A stretch of 64,000 nt of DNA from UBA1275 sp002323515 (GTDB lineage: Bacteria; Bacteroidota; Rhodothermia; Balneolales; Balneolaceae): NCBI GenBank assembly GCA_964007875.1, contig CAXGAH010000004.1:1-64000 (forward strand). The letters are read 5' to 3'. The notes beneath the pieces were generated by a model. That model ran no database searches. It was not told where the DNA came from and saw only the letters and a list, made by a program, of their open reading frames with translations. Every line of letters starts with the position of its first letter. The stretch's first letter is position 1. This document shows, one piece after another, positions 8,309 through 18,334 of the stretch. The position numbers and the translations under genes are program-made.

Positions 8309-9010
8309 ATGCCAACGATTATAAAGGCGTTACAATCGCAGGTGGGCAGAAAATTAATGACGGGGATTACCGGAATCGCACTAATGCTTTTTTTGGTTGT
8401 TCATCTGGCTGGTAACTATGCCATTTTTGCCTCTGCTGAAGCATTCAACATTTATACCCAAAAATTAGAAAGCCTTGGAATACTACTCTACATTGCCGAG
8501 GCAGGTTTGTTATTTTTTGTGTTGTATCACTCGTATCTAGGAATATCTATCTGGTTGGGTAAGCGTAAAGCTCGCTCATCTGGCTACGAAGTATATAAGA
8601 GCAGAGGGGGAGCAAGCCGGCAAAATCTAGCTTCCAGAAGCATGATATTATCGGGTATTACCATATTGGTGTTCTTAGTAGTTCACATTTGGTCCTTCAA
8701 GTTTGGGGAGACCGAAATGATTATGTCTGCCGATGGTGAGCCGATGAGGGATTTACGGCAGTTGGTTATTGATTCATTCACAACCTGGTATATCGCCCTA
8801 GGATACATTGTTATACTAAGTCTAATTATGCTTCACCTGTTTCATGGAGCTTGGAGTGCATTTACCTCATTAGGTGTGAAAAACAAAAACAACACCCATG
8901 CATTCAAATTGGGAGCCTATGTTTTCGCCATTGTGCTTATGTTGGGTTTTATTTTTATCCCTGTCTACATATTTGTGACAGGTGGAATGGGTTCATTAAT
9001 TGCATATTAA
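8309..9010 (+). CDS. sdhC: succinate dehydrogenase cytochrome b subunit
   Basis: This is the membrane anchor of succinate:menaquinone oxidoreductase (complex II) in the inner membrane. The 233-residue protein has five predicted helices and several histidines in them that could bind haem (in VVHLAG, LYHSYLG, VVHIWSF, MLHLFHGAW), matching the single-subunit di-haem cytochrome b558 type rather than the SdhC+SdhD pair. It begins the operon sdhC-sdhA-sdhB, with sdhA 16 bases downstream after an AAGGAGAG ribosome-binding site. The 150-base upstream region is AT-rich and must hold the operon promoter, but I could not fix its elements. Confidence 0.93.
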   Translation: MPTIIKALQSQVGRKLMTGITGIALMLFLVVHLAGNYAIFASAEAFNIYTQKLESLGILLYIAEAGLLFFVLYHSYLGISIWLGKRKARSSGYEVYKSRGGASRQNLASRSMILSGITILVFLVVHIWSFKFGETEMIMSADGEPMRDLRQLVIDSFTTWYIALGYIVILSLIMLHLFHGAWSAFTSLGVKNKNNTHAFKLGAYVFAIVLMLGFIFIPVYIFVTGGMGSLIAY

Positions 9011-9026
9011 GTAAGGAGAGTTAATC

Positions 9027-10952
9027 ATGATTTCATTAAATGCAAAAATTCCAGAGGGCCCAATAGAGCAAAAATGGAGCCGTCATAAAAAAGAAATGAA
9101 GTTGGTTGCTCCCAACAATCGTCGTAAGTATGAGGTCATTATTGTTGGAACAGGATTAGCGGGTGGTGCAGCTGCAGCTAGTATGGCAGAGATGGGTTAT
9201 AAAGTCAAAAGTTTCTGTATTCAAGATTCAGCGCGTCGAGCTCATTCTATTGCTGCTCAAGGTGGGATTAATGCCGCAAAAAATTACCCTAACGACGGCG
9301 ATAGTGTTTGGAGACTATTTTATGATACCATCAAAGGGGGCGATTACCGCTCACGTGAGGCAAATGTTTATCGTTTAGCCGAAGTATCCAACAGTATTAT
9401 TGATCAGGCCGTAGCGCAGGGGGTTCCTTTTGCCCGTGAGTATTCTGGTTTGTTAGCCAATCGTTCTTTTGGCGGTGCTCAGGTGAGTAGAACATTCTAT
9501 GCACGGGGTCAAACAGGACAGCAATTGCTTTTAGGTGCGTATCAGGCAATGATGCGTCAGGTAGAATTAGGCGGGATTGAGTACTATACCCGTCACGAAA
9601 TGCTTGAGGTCGTAATTATTGATGGTAAAGCACGTGGAATTATTACCCGAGATTTAGTAACCGGTGAAATTTGTCGGCACGAAGCTGATGCGGTAATTCT
9701 AGCCACAGGTGGATATGGAAATGTATTTTATTTGTCTACCAATGCTAAAAATTCAAACGTGACAGCTTCTTGGCGAGCTCACAAAAAAGGTGCAATGTTT
9801 GCCAATCCTAGCTTTGTACAGGTACACCCGACGTGTATTCCTGTCTCAGGTGATTATCAATCCAAACTAACCCTCATGAGCGAGAGTTTGCGCAATGATG
9901 GGCGCGTTTGGGTGCCTCGTAAAAAAGGAGAAGATCGTCATCCTAACGATATACCGGAGGATGAGCGGTTTTATTATCTAGAAGAAAAATATCCAAGTTT
10001 TGGGAATTTAGTACCACGGGATGTGGCCTCTCGAAATGCAAAGGTGGTCTGTGACCAAGGTCTCGGGGTAGGTGAAACTGGATTGGCCGTTTATTTAGAT
10101 TTCCGAGATGCTATTGCCCGTGACGGTAAGGATGTAATTGCTGCTAAGTATGGAAACCTATTCGATATGTATGCAAACATTGCTGGTGAAGATCCATACT
10201 CACAGCCCATGCGCATTTTCCCAGCCGTCCATTACACGATGGGTGGTCTTTGGGTGGATTATAATTTAATGACCAATATTTCAGGTCTATTTGCCGCAGG
10301 CGAAGCAAATTTCTCTGACCATGGAGCAAATCGACTGGGAGCGTCGGCCCTCATGCAAGGCCTATGCGATGGGTATTTTGTACTTCCAAGCACTATTGGT
10401 AATTACCTGGCAGATGTAGAACCAGGCACGAGTTATGGCACTGATCACTTAGCTTTTGAATCAGCTGCTAAGCAAGCACAGGATAGTATTGATCGTCTCT
10501 TAAACATAAATGGTAAGCGAACCATAATCGATTTTCATCGAACACTGGGTCGAATTGTATGGGATAAGATTGGAATTTCCAGAACCAAGAAAGGCTTGGA
10601 AGAAGCTATAGCCGATATTCGTAGTTTACGCGATGAGTTTTGGACCAATGTATATGTTCCAGGTGAGAAAAATAATTACAATAAATACCTGGAATTTGCC
10701 GGACGTGTGGCTGATTTCTTCGAATTAGCTGAGCTTATGGCCATGGATGCATTGGATCGAGATGAATCGTGCGGATGTCACCTAAGAGAGGAATTTCAAA
10801 CCGAAGAAGGGGAGGCCATTCGTAACGACGAAGAGTTCAATTATGTATCCGCCTGGGAGTTTAAAGATCGCAATGGAGTACTGGAAGAAGAGCTTCACAA
10901 AGAATTATTAAATTTTGAATTTGTTGAACTAAAGCAACGTAGCTACAAATAA
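9027..10952 (+). CDS. sdhA: succinate dehydrogenase flavoprotein subunit
   Basis: The catalytic subunit oxidises succinate to fumarate and feeds electrons to SdhB. The 641-residue length is normal. Visible are the FAD-binding loop GTGLAGGAAAA (41-51), the covalent-FAD histidine H73 in RAHSIAAQGG, and the substrate/FAD region GANRLGASALMQG near 430-445. The form with an N-terminal extension of about 30 residues before the dinucleotide fold is typical of the Bacteroidota and Bacillus/Wolinella group that pairs with a di-haem SdhC. It is tightly spaced between sdhC and sdhB. Confidence 0.96.
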   Translation: MISLNAKIPEGPIEQKWSRHKKEMKLVAPNNRRKYEVIIVGTGLAGGAAAASMAEMGYKVKSFCIQDSARRAHSIAAQGGINAAKNYPNDGDSVWRLFYDTIKGGDYRSREANVYRLAEVSNSIIDQAVAQGVPFAREYSGLLANRSFGGAQVSRTFYARGQTGQQLLLGAYQAMMRQVELGGIEYYTRHEMLEVVIIDGKARGIITRDLVTGEICRHEADAVILATGGYGNVFYLSTNAKNSNVTASWRAHKKGAMFANPSFVQVHPTCIPVSGDYQSKLTLMSESLRNDGRVWVPRKKGEDRHPNDIPEDERFYYLEEKYPSFGNLVPRDVASRNAKVVCDQGLGVGETGLAVYLDFRDAIARDGKDVIAAKYGNLFDMYANIAGEDPYSQPMRIFPAVHYTMGGLWVDYNLMTNISGLFAAGEANFSDHGANRLGASALMQGLCDGYFVLPSTIGNYLADVEPGTSYGTDHLAFESAAKQAQDSIDRLLNINGKRTIIDFHRTLGRIVWDKIGISRTKKGLEEAIADIRSLRDEFWTNVYVPGEKNNYNKYLEFAGRVADFFELAELMAMDALDRDESCGCHLREEFQTEEGEAIRNDEEFNYVSAWEFKDRNGVLEEELHKELLNFEFVELKQRSYK

Positions 10953-10964
10953 GAGGATATTTTC

Positions 10965-11714
10965 ATGAGCACTAACATGACCATTCATCTACGATATTGG
11001 AGACAAAGTGGCCCCACTGCAAAGGGATATTTTGAAGACAGAACCTTATCGAACGTAAACGAACATATGTCCTTCTTAGAAATGTTGGACGTGCTCAACG
11101 AAGAATTACAGCTAGAAGGTAAAGATCCGGTTGAGTTTGATTACGATTGCCGCGAGGGTATTTGTGGTTCGTGTAATCTGGTGATTAACGGGCAGGCACA
11201 CGGACCTAAAAAAGGGACGGCTTGTTGTCAGTTACACATGAGAAACTACTTCGATGGAGATCATATCACGATTGAACCGCCTCGTGCTTCTGCCTTCCCG
11301 GTTATTAAAGATTTGGTGGTAGATCGTTCGGCTTTTGATCGTATTATCGAAGCAGGTGGCTATGTATCGGTTAAAACGGGTTCTGCTCAAGAAGCTAATG
11401 CTAGACCTATCCCGAAAAATGATGCTGACTTAGCCTTTGATTACGCCGCATGTATTGGTTGTGGAGCCTGTGTGGCAGCATGTCCAAATGCTTCTGCATC
11501 GCTGTTTACTAGTGCTAAGATTTCTCATCTATCTCATCTGCCGCAGGGCGATGTAGAGCGAAACAACCGAGTAGTGGCTATGGTAGAACAGATGGAAGAA
11601 GAAGGCTTTGGAGATTGCTCCAACTTCGGTGAATGCGAAGCGGTTTGCCCGAAAGAAATATCCATAGCAGCCATAGCAGATATGCGGCGCGATTATGTCC
11701 GTGCGGTTTTATAA
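10965..11714 (+). CDS. sdhB: succinate dehydrogenase iron-sulfur subunit
   Basis: The 249-residue subunit carries electrons from SdhA flavin to the membrane quinone site. Three cluster-binding sites are visible: 2Fe-2S ligands in CREGICGSCNL, then TACCQLHM; the 4Fe-4S motif CIGCGACVAACP; and the 3Fe-4S motif starting CSNFGECEAVCPKE. It starts 12 bases after sdhA with an AGAGGAT ribosome-binding sequence. It ends the operon; the convergent ilvA gene follows 62 bases later. Confidence 0.96.
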   Translation: MSTNMTIHLRYWRQSGPTAKGYFEDRTLSNVNEHMSFLEMLDVLNEELQLEGKDPVEFDYDCREGICGSCNLVINGQAHGPKKGTACCQLHMRNYFDGDHITIEPPRASAFPVIKDLVVDRSAFDRIIEAGGYVSVKTGSAQEANARPIPKNDADLAFDYAACIGCGACVAACPNASASLFTSAKISHLSHLPQGDVERNNRVVAMVEQMEEEGFGDCSNFGECEAVCPKEISIAAIADMRRDYVRAVL

Positions 11715-11741
11715 GGCTAAGCCCTAAGCACCAAACATGTA

Positions 11742-11759
11742 AAATAGAGTTTTCTATTT
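11742..11759. terminator. small AT-rich hairpin between convergent sdhB and ilvA
   Basis: A perfect 7-bp inverted repeat, AAATAGA and TCTATTT, with a 4-base GTTT loop, lies in the 62-base gap between the ends of sdhB and ilvA. The weak stem makes it only a possible bidirectional terminator. Confidence 0.3.
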
Positions 11760-11776
11760 CTCCCTCAACAAACGCA

Positions 11777-13075
11777 TTAGGCAATAAAGCGGAATAATTG
11801 TGGGTGATCGTTTACGTATTCGTAGCTGAGTTGCTTCGCATTCATCCGATCAATTAGTGGCTGAATGTCCTCTTTGTTTTTGAGCTCTAATCCAATGAGG
11901 GCAGGGCCTAAATCTTTGTTGGTTTTTTTCGAGTATTCGAAATAGGTAATGTCGTCATCTGGACCTAATACATCACCCAGAAATTCGCGAAGCGCACCGG
12001 CTCTTTGAGGGAAATCCACAATAAAGTAATGCTTAAGCCCTTCGTACATTAACGAACGCTCTTTAATTTCAGCAGTCCGCATAATGTCATTGTTACTACC
12101 ACTTAATACGCATACAACATTCTCCCCTTTGATTTGTTCCCTACAGTTATCAAGTGCAGTAATGGAGAGCGCTCCTGCGGGTTCAACCACTATGGCCTGT
12201 TCATTGTACAAATTTAGTATAGTTCCGCACACTTTTCCCTCGGGTACTATAATGATTTGATCCAAAATTTTGGAACAAATTTCGAAGGTGAAATGTCCGA
12301 CTTTTTTTACCGCAGCCCCATCAACAAATTTATCGATTTCGTCAAGGGTGACAACTCTACCCGCTTCAATAGACTTTAACATTGCTGGCGCGCCTTCAGG
12401 TTCGACACCAATGATTTGGGTATGTGGGGAGTATGCTTTAATATAACTTCCAATTCCAGCAGAAAGACCACCACCGCCAACAGGAGCTATGATATAATCG
12501 ATTGGAAAATCGGCATCTTCCCAGAGTTCTTTTCCAACTGTACCCTGACCAGCAATGATTTTTGGATGATCAAAAGGGGGAATAAAGACTGCATTTGTTT
12601 CTTCGCAAAACTGTGTTGCACGAGCAAAAGCATCATCAAAGGCATCGCCATCTAAGACCACATCAACAAACTCCCGGCCAAACATTTTTACCTGCTTTAC
12701 TTTTTGTTCAGGAGTAGTGACCGGCATAAAAATGGTCCCTTTAATGCCCTTCTTACAGCAGGCAAAAGCAACTCCTTGGGCGTGATTACCAGCACTTGCA
12801 CAAACCACACCACGTTGCGTTTCTGCTTCCTGAAGAGATTGGATCATGTTGTATGCCCCTCTAATTTTGTAGGAGCGTACAATTTGAAGGTCCTCTCGTT
12901 TAAGCCAAATGTTGGCTTGATACTGCTCGGATAATAATTCGTTATAAATCAATGGAGTTCGGTGAGCGATGCCTTCGAGCTTATGTGCAGCATTCTCAAT
13001 ATCCTGAATCGTTACACTCGATGAGGGTGTTTCGGGTTTAAGTATATCGATGTCGGATTGGTGTAGTGAACTCAA
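11777..13075 (-). CDS. ilvA: threonine ammonia-lyase (threonine deaminase)
   Basis: IlvA is a PLP enzyme that turns threonine into 2-oxobutyrate, the entry step to isoleucine. The 432-residue protein has the PLP lysine K70 in VRSYKIRGA, the glycine-rich phosphate loop VGGGGLSAGI, and a single ACT-like regulatory region at the C-terminus (about 345-432), with HYFIVDFPQRAGALREFL near its start. One regulatory domain is the shorter form of the family and allows feedback control by isoleucine. It is the last gene of ilvD-B-N-C-A, 13 bases after ilvC, which supports a biosynthetic rather than catabolic role. Confidence 0.95.
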   Translation of the reverse strand: MSSLHQSDIDILKPETPSSSVTIQDIENAAHKLEGIAHRTPLIYNELLSEQYQANIWLKREDLQIVRSYKIRGAYNMIQSLQEAETQRGVVCASAGNHAQGVAFACCKKGIKGTIFMPVTTPEQKVKQVKMFGREFVDVVLDGDAFDDAFARATQFCEETNAVFIPPFDHPKIIAGQGTVGKELWEDADFPIDYIIAPVGGGGLSAGIGSYIKAYSPHTQIIGVEPEGAPAMLKSIEAGRVVTLDEIDKFVDGAAVKKVGHFTFEICSKILDQIIIVPEGKVCGTILNLYNEQAIVVEPAGALSITALDNCREQIKGENVVCVLSGSNNDIMRTAEIKERSLMYEGLKHYFIVDFPQRAGALREFLGDVLGPDDDITYFEYSKKTNKDLGPALIGLELKNKEDIQPLIDRMNAKQLSYEYVNDHPQLFRFIA

Positions 13076-13088
13076 TGATTGGAACTAA

Positions 13089-14135
13089 TTAGTTATTCTC
13101 TGGGCGTAAAGTACGAACTGTTTTGCCGGCTTGCCACATTTCTGAATCGCGAAGCTCTGTAAGTTCGATTTCTAATTTTTCACGGTAATCGTCCTTGCTG
13201 TTAGAATCGATGGACTTTTGGGCTTCATTTCCAGCCGCAACCTCTTTATATAAATCTTCAAAAACAGGCTTTGTAGCATCTTTGAATTTTTTCCACCAAT
13301 CTAAGGCCCCACGCTGGGCGGTAGTTGAACAATTGGCGTACATCCAATCCATTCCATTTTCAGCTACCAAAGGCATGAGTGATTGAGTGAGCTCTTCTAC
13401 GGTTTCGTTAAATGCTTCTGAAGGGCTATGACCATTGGCACGAAGCACTTCGTACTGTGCCGCAAAAATACCTTGTATGGCTCCCATAAGTGTTCCTCTT
13501 TCCCCTGTTAAATCAGAATAGACTTCTTTTTTAAAAGTGGTTGGGAATAAATATCCTGAACCTACTCCTATACCTAATGCCACAACGCGTTCTTTTGCAC
13601 GACCGGTACTGTCTTGGAAAATGGCAAAGCTCGAATTAAGACCGCGACCCTCTAAAAACATACGTCGTAGAGAGGTACCTGACCCCTTAGGTGCAACCAG
13701 AATGACATCCACATTATCCGGTGGGACAATTCCTGTCCGTTCATTAAAGGTAACTCCAAATCCATGTGAGAAATAGAGTGCTTTTCCAGGGCTTAGATTT
13801 TTTTTAACCGTTGGCCATACTGAAATCTGACCGGCATCGGAGAGTAAATATTGTAGAATGGTTCCTCTTTGGCACGCTTCTTCTAGTTCAAAGAGTGTTT
13901 CGCCAGGAACCCAACCATCTGCTGCTGCTTTATCCCATGTTTTAGATCCTTTACGCTGACCAATAATAACGTTAAATCCGTTGTCTTTTAAATTAAGTGC
14001 CTGACCTGGTCCTTGGACTCCATAGCCTAAGATGGCAATTGTTTCATCTTTGAGGGATTCAATTGCTTTGGCGAGTGGGAACTCTTCTCGTGTTACTACT
14101 TCTTCTTCTACTCCGCCGAAATTTAATAATGCCAT
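13089..14135 (-). CDS. ilvC: ketol-acid reductoisomerase
   Basis: IlvC rearranges and reduces acetolactate or acetohydroxybutyrate with NADPH, the second common step to valine, leucine and isoleucine. The 348-residue protein shows the Rossmann loop GYGVQGPGQALN (38-49), the cofactor-specificity stretch QRKGSKTW, APKGSGTSLR, and a C-terminal helical domain with metal-binding acidic residues (DLTGERGTLMG, NETVEELTQS). The length is that of the short, class I form. It lies 71 bases after ilvN in the operon, a larger gap than elsewhere, in which no strong hairpin was seen. Confidence 0.96.
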   Translation of the reverse strand: MALLNFGGVEEEVVTREEFPLAKAIESLKDETIAILGYGVQGPGQALNLKDNGFNVIIGQRKGSKTWDKAAADGWVPGETLFELEEACQRGTILQYLLSDAGQISVWPTVKKNLSPGKALYFSHGFGVTFNERTGIVPPDNVDVILVAPKGSGTSLRRMFLEGRGLNSSFAIFQDSTGRAKERVVALGIGVGSGYLFPTTFKKEVYSDLTGERGTLMGAIQGIFAAQYEVLRANGHSPSEAFNETVEELTQSLMPLVAENGMDWMYANCSTTAQRGALDWWKKFKDATKPVFEDLYKEVAAGNEAQKSIDSNSKDDYREKLEIELTELRDSEMWQAGKTVRTLRPENN

Positions 14136-14206
14136 GATTATTTAGGTATTTAGTTAGTGAGTGAATAGGAATATACTATTTTATTGCTTGCTGTACATCC
14201 CTTGTG

Positions 14207-14764
14207 TTACAGACTGGGGCTATTAGTCTGCAGTAAGGCTTCTATTTCCTTACCAGGACCGAACTGTTGCCGCGCAACAGCAATTCTCCCGGAACGAACA
14301 AATTCTTTAATGCCGTAAGGCTCGAGTTCATCGAATAATGCTTTAGTTTCTCGTTTATATCCTGCTTTTTCTATGACGACAAATTCACGCTCGATGGTTA
14401 GGAATCGTGCGTTATGTTCGCGTACGATGCGTTCAATTTCAATTCCATTGGTTAGGGTTTCGGTAGCTATTTTGTATAAAGCTAGCTCTTGTTGAACCAC
14501 TTCTTTTTTCTTGTAATAGTCCGCTTTTAGCACTTCAACTTGCTTTTCAATTTGTTTTACTACTTTAATGACTTGTTCTTCGGTTTCAGTAACCGCGATA
14601 GTAAATCGGTGAATCCCCTCTATTTCGCTTTCCGAAGTGGTGAGGCTTTCCAGGTTAATTTTTCTTTTAGTAAAAATAGTTGTGATGCGATGTAGCAAAC
14701 CAACCTGATTCTCGGTGTAAACGGTAATCGTAAATTCTTGTTTTTCCATATCCAATATCTCCAT
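14207..14764 (-). CDS. ilvN: acetolactate synthase small (regulatory) subunit
   Basis: This ACT-domain protein activates IlvB and confers valine feedback inhibition. The 185-residue frame starts MEILDMEKQEFTITVYTEN, with the ACT motif NQVGLLHRITTIF near residues 20-32 and a second regulatory domain in the C-terminal half. The second Met (residue 6, start at 14749) has a GGAG sequence a few bases upstream and may be the true start. It lies 4 bases after ilvB, so translation is probably coupled. Confidence 0.93.
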   Translation of the reverse strand: MEILDMEKQEFTITVYTENQVGLLHRITTIFTKRKINLESLTTSESEIEGIHRFTIAVTETEEQVIKVVKQIEKQVEVLKADYYKKKEVVQQELALYKIATETLTNGIEIERIVREHNARFLTIEREFVVIEKAGYKRETKALFDELEPYGIKEFVRSGRIAVARQQFGPGKEIEALLQTNSPSL

Positions 14765-14768
14765 CTGA

Positions 14769-16505
14769 TTAGTCTAATCTTATTTCTGCCACTCCGCTTC
14801 CCGAGGGAATCATGGGGAAAACATTATTTTCTTTGCCTACCATCACTTCCAAGAAATAAGCCCCGTCGGTTTCGATAAATTCTGTTAAGGCTTGATCAAG
14901 TTGATCACGATGAGTCACTTGGTTGGTGGGCATTCGAAACCCTTTAGCCAAAAGTTGGAAATCTGGGTTAATCATTTCGGTCGAAGAATAGCGTTTGTCA
15001 AAAAAGAGCTGCTGCCATTGTCGTACCATGCCCAAGAATTCGTTGTTGAGCAGGAGCACTTTCACCTTCGCTTGTGTCTGATATACGGTAGCAAGTTCTT
15101 GAATGGTCATTTGTAATCCACCATCTCCCACCACGCAGACCACGGTGCGGTTGGGTGCACCGAGAGCGGCACCAAGAGCAGCAGGAAGGCCAAAACCCAT
15201 CGTTCCCAGACCTCCAGAGGTAATGTTGCTTTTGGATTGTACAAATTCAGCATATCGACAAGCCACCATTTGATGTTGCCCAACATCGGTCACAATGATG
15301 GCATCTCCTCCTGTTTTTTCATTAAGAATATGAATGACCTCGCCCATGGTTAATATATCTTTGGTGGGATGAAGCTCCTCTTGGATAACTTTTTCATGTT
15401 CTAGTCGGTCGCATTCAGCAAATTGTGCCACCCATTCACTTCTATCTTTTTTCTGCAACCTTTGAGTGAGAAGAGGCAGAGTTTTTTTAGCATTGCCCAT
15501 GACGGGAATATGTGCGAATACATTCTTGTTGATTTCAGCGGGATCAATTTCCAGATGGATAACCTTGGCTTGCTTTGCATATTTTTCCAAATCCCCTGTT
15601 ACTCTGTCGTCAAATCGCATCCCTACCGCAATGAGTACATCACATTCATTGGTAAGTAAATTAGGACCATAGTTGCCGTGCATTCCAAGCATACCTACAT
15701 TGAGTGGATGGCTGGTTTCCATTGCTGATAGGCCAAGTATAGTCCATGCAGCTGGTAAATTACCCTGCTCAACGAAGATTTTGAATTCCTGTTCTGCCTC
15801 CGCTAAAATAATTCCTTGTCCAAACAACACGTAGGGTCGTTCAGCTTCATTGATGGCATTTGCGGCAGCTTCTATTTGGTCGATATCAATAGCAGGCTCT
15901 TCGCGGTAGCTTCGAATGGAGGAGCACTTTTCATAGTGAAAATCTAGTTGTTGGAACTGAGCATCCTTGGTGATGTCGATAAGAACCGGGCCCGGACGGC
16001 CTGAGCGAGCAATATAAAAAGCCTTGGCGATGGCCAAGGGTATTTCTTCTGCTTTTGTGACCTGGTAGTTCCATTTTGTGACGGGCATAGATATCCCGAT
16101 TACGTCGGTTTCTTGGAATGCGTCACTGCCAAGGAGATGTGATGGTACTTGTCCGGTGATACAAACTAATGGGGTGGAATCGATCTGTGCGTCGGCGATT
16201 CCGGTAATTAAATTGGTGGCTCCTGGACCTGAGGTGGCTAGACATACGCCGACCTTACCACTGGCTCGGGCGTAACCTTGTGCGGCGTGAATTGCTCCTT
16301 GTTCGTGGCGTGCTAAAACGTGGTGAAGGCGATCTTGGTAGTCATAGAGTGCGTCGTAAACCGGCATAATTGCTCCACCGGGGTAACCGAATGCGATATC
16401 GACTCCTTCTTGGATTAGGGATTGGACTACAGCTTCTGCGCCCGTGATGGTGGTCTGGTGGGAGGGAGATTTGTTTTCTGTGGGTTGGAGGTCTATGCTA
16501 GCCAT
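14769..16505 (-). CDS. ilvB: acetolactate synthase large (catalytic) subunit
   Basis: IlvB joins two pyruvates, or pyruvate and 2-oxobutyrate, using thiamine diphosphate, FAD and magnesium. The 578-residue protein has the catalytic glutamate E68 in ARHEQGAIHAAQGYAR, the FAD region GMHGNYGPNLL, and the ThDP motif GDGGLQMTIQEL followed by LLNNEFLGMVRQWQ. Length and motifs match biosynthetic AHAS and not catabolic AlsS, and a regulatory subunit gene follows at once. It lies 17 bases after ilvD. Confidence 0.96.
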   Translation of the reverse strand: MASIDLQPTENKSPSHQTTITGAEAVVQSLIQEGVDIAFGYPGGAIMPVYDALYDYQDRLHHVLARHEQGAIHAAQGYARASGKVGVCLATSGPGATNLITGIADAQIDSTPLVCITGQVPSHLLGSDAFQETDVIGISMPVTKWNYQVTKAEEIPLAIAKAFYIARSGRPGPVLIDITKDAQFQQLDFHYEKCSSIRSYREEPAIDIDQIEAAANAINEAERPYVLFGQGIILAEAEQEFKIFVEQGNLPAAWTILGLSAMETSHPLNVGMLGMHGNYGPNLLTNECDVLIAVGMRFDDRVTGDLEKYAKQAKVIHLEIDPAEINKNVFAHIPVMGNAKKTLPLLTQRLQKKDRSEWVAQFAECDRLEHEKVIQEELHPTKDILTMGEVIHILNEKTGGDAIIVTDVGQHQMVACRYAEFVQSKSNITSGGLGTMGFGLPAALGAALGAPNRTVVCVVGDGGLQMTIQELATVYQTQAKVKVLLLNNEFLGMVRQWQQLFFDKRYSSTEMINPDFQLLAKGFRMPTNQVTHRDQLDQALTEFIETDGAYFLEVMVGKENNVFPMIPSGSGVAEIRLD

Positions 16506-16522
16506 AATGTGTATGTATTCAA

Positions 16523-18205
16523 TTAAAATTCATCTGTAGTGCAGCCCTTGGAGGCGGTAGATACGGTGTGTGCATATTTATACAATGCTCCGCTCCCAGC
16601 TTTAAGTGGGGGAGCTTGCCATGTATTTTTTCTTTTTTCCAATTCGGCATCGGATACATGAACTTGTATGATATTTGCCTCAGCGTCGATTTGGATTAGG
16701 TCTCCATCTTGGACCAGCCCAATGACTCCGCCCACTTGTGCCTCTGGGGTAATGTGTCCAACTACAAAGCCATGTGAGCCACCTGAAAAGCGCCCATCGG
16801 TGATGAGGGCGACCTCTTTTCCTAAGCCAGCGCCCATGATAGCAGAGGTAGGTTTTAACATTTCTGGCATGCCAGGTCCTCCTTTAGGACCCACGTATCG
16901 TATCACAATTACATCTCCTTTTTGTACAACTCCTGAGCTGATACCTTCGTTGGCTTCCTCTTCAGAGTTAAATACTCGGGCTGGGCCAGCAAAACGAAGC
17001 CCTTCTTTGCCGGTTATTTTAGCCACGGCGCCCTCTGAGGCTAAGTTCCCGTAAAGTATTTGAATATGTCCGGTTGATTTAATGGGTTCATGTATGGGGA
17101 ACACGACTTTTTGTGTTTCAAAGTTTAAGACAGCAACGTCTGCAAGGTTTTCAGCTAAACTTGCCCCTGTTATGGTCTTCTGGTCACCATGAAGGATCCC
17201 ATCAACCAGCATTGTTTTCAATACTGCGGGGATACCCCCAGCTTTGTGAAGATCTTCCATTACGTAACTGCCACTTGGTTTTAAATCAGCAATAAAGGGA
17301 GTAGTGTCACTTATGTGCTGCATATCGGAAAGTTCAAACTCAATGTCAGCGGTGCGAGCAATTGCTAAAAGATGGAGTACCGCATTGGTCGAGCCTCCTA
17401 ATAAGGTGATGAGTCTAAATGCATTTTCTAGTGACTTCTTAGTAACAATATCTCTGGGTTTTAGGTCTAATTCGAGTAGTTTTAACATACTCTTACCAGC
17501 CTCTTCGCATTCTATGACTTTTTCGGCACTGTTGGCAGGATTGGAGGAATTGTACGGAAGAGTCATCCCCATTGCTTCAATGGCACTAGCCATGGTATTG
17601 GCCGTGTACATACCGCCACAGGCGCCTGGTCCTGGACATGCATGCTTGACAATATCTTTAAAGGTAGCGTCATCAATGGCCCCTGACACTTTTTGTCCCC
17701 ATGCCTCAAAGGCAGAAACCACATCCAACTTTTGTCCATTGTAATATCCAGGGGCAATGGTGCCTCCATAGACCATAATGCTGGGACGGTTAACTCGTAG
17801 CATGGCCATTAAGGCTCCTGGCATATTCTTATCGCACCCGACTATAGCAACCATCGCATCGTAACTCATGCCGGTCACCACCGACTCTATCGAATCGGCT
17901 ATTAAGTCCCGTGAAGGTAATGAGTATCGCATTCCTGCTGTTCCCATGGAAATCCCATCTGAAATACCAATGGTATTGAATATGAGGCCATTAAGTCCTG
18001 CGTGCGTTACACCACGTTTTACATGAAAAGCTAAGTCATTTAAATGCATGTTGCATGGATTACCCTCAAAACCAGTACTAGCAACGCCAACAAATGCTTT
18101 ATTTAAGTCCGATTCATCTAAACCGATGGCATGTAACATGGCTTGTGCAGCAGGTTGAGATCCATCCTGAGTTATTTGCTTGGAGTGTTTATTAAGTTCT
18201 TTCAT
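16523..18205 (-). CDS. ilvD: dihydroxy-acid dehydratase
   Basis: IlvD dehydrates 2,3-dihydroxy-acids to the 2-oxo acids that precede valine and isoleucine, using an Fe-S cluster. The 560-residue protein shows the cluster cysteines in GCDKNMPG and GPGACGGMYTANTM, and the GGRFSGG-like segment TDGRFSGGSHGFVVGH near the C-terminus. It is the first gene of the ilvD-B-N-C-A operon. The roughly 300 bases upstream hold an attenuator (leader peptide, competing hairpins, terminator), so expression is expected to rise when charged Ile or Val tRNA is scarce. Confidence 0.96.
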   Translation of the reverse strand: MKELNKHSKQITQDGSQPAAQAMLHAIGLDESDLNKAFVGVASTGFEGNPCNMHLNDLAFHVKRGVTHAGLNGLIFNTIGISDGISMGTAGMRYSLPSRDLIADSIESVVTGMSYDAMVAIVGCDKNMPGALMAMLRVNRPSIMVYGGTIAPGYYNGQKLDVVSAFEAWGQKVSGAIDDATFKDIVKHACPGPGACGGMYTANTMASAIEAMGMTLPYNSSNPANSAEKVIECEEAGKSMLKLLELDLKPRDIVTKKSLENAFRLITLLGGSTNAVLHLLAIARTADIEFELSDMQHISDTTPFIADLKPSGSYVMEDLHKAGGIPAVLKTMLVDGILHGDQKTITGASLAENLADVAVLNFETQKVVFPIHEPIKSTGHIQILYGNLASEGAVAKITGKEGLRFAGPARVFNSEEEANEGISSGVVQKGDVIVIRYVGPKGGPGMPEMLKPTSAIMGAGLGKEVALITDGRFSGGSHGFVVGHITPEAQVGGVIGLVQDGDLIQIDAEANIIQVHVSDAELEKRKNTWQAPPLKAGSGALYKYAHTVSTASKGCTTDEF

Positions 18206-18334
18206 GAAATGAGATACGTGATGCCTTATTCGTTAGCGTACAAACTAGAACTATACATTAATGTCCGAGTGATCGTTGTATTAGAGTCCGATTAATCTTT
18301 GTGTCAAATCTTTGATAAAGCACCTTATACCAGC

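Noticed and set aside
16668..17744. Plus-strand frames of 128 and 146 codons antisense to ilvD
   Set aside because: They mirror the codon pattern of ilvD and show no family motif or ribosome-binding site.
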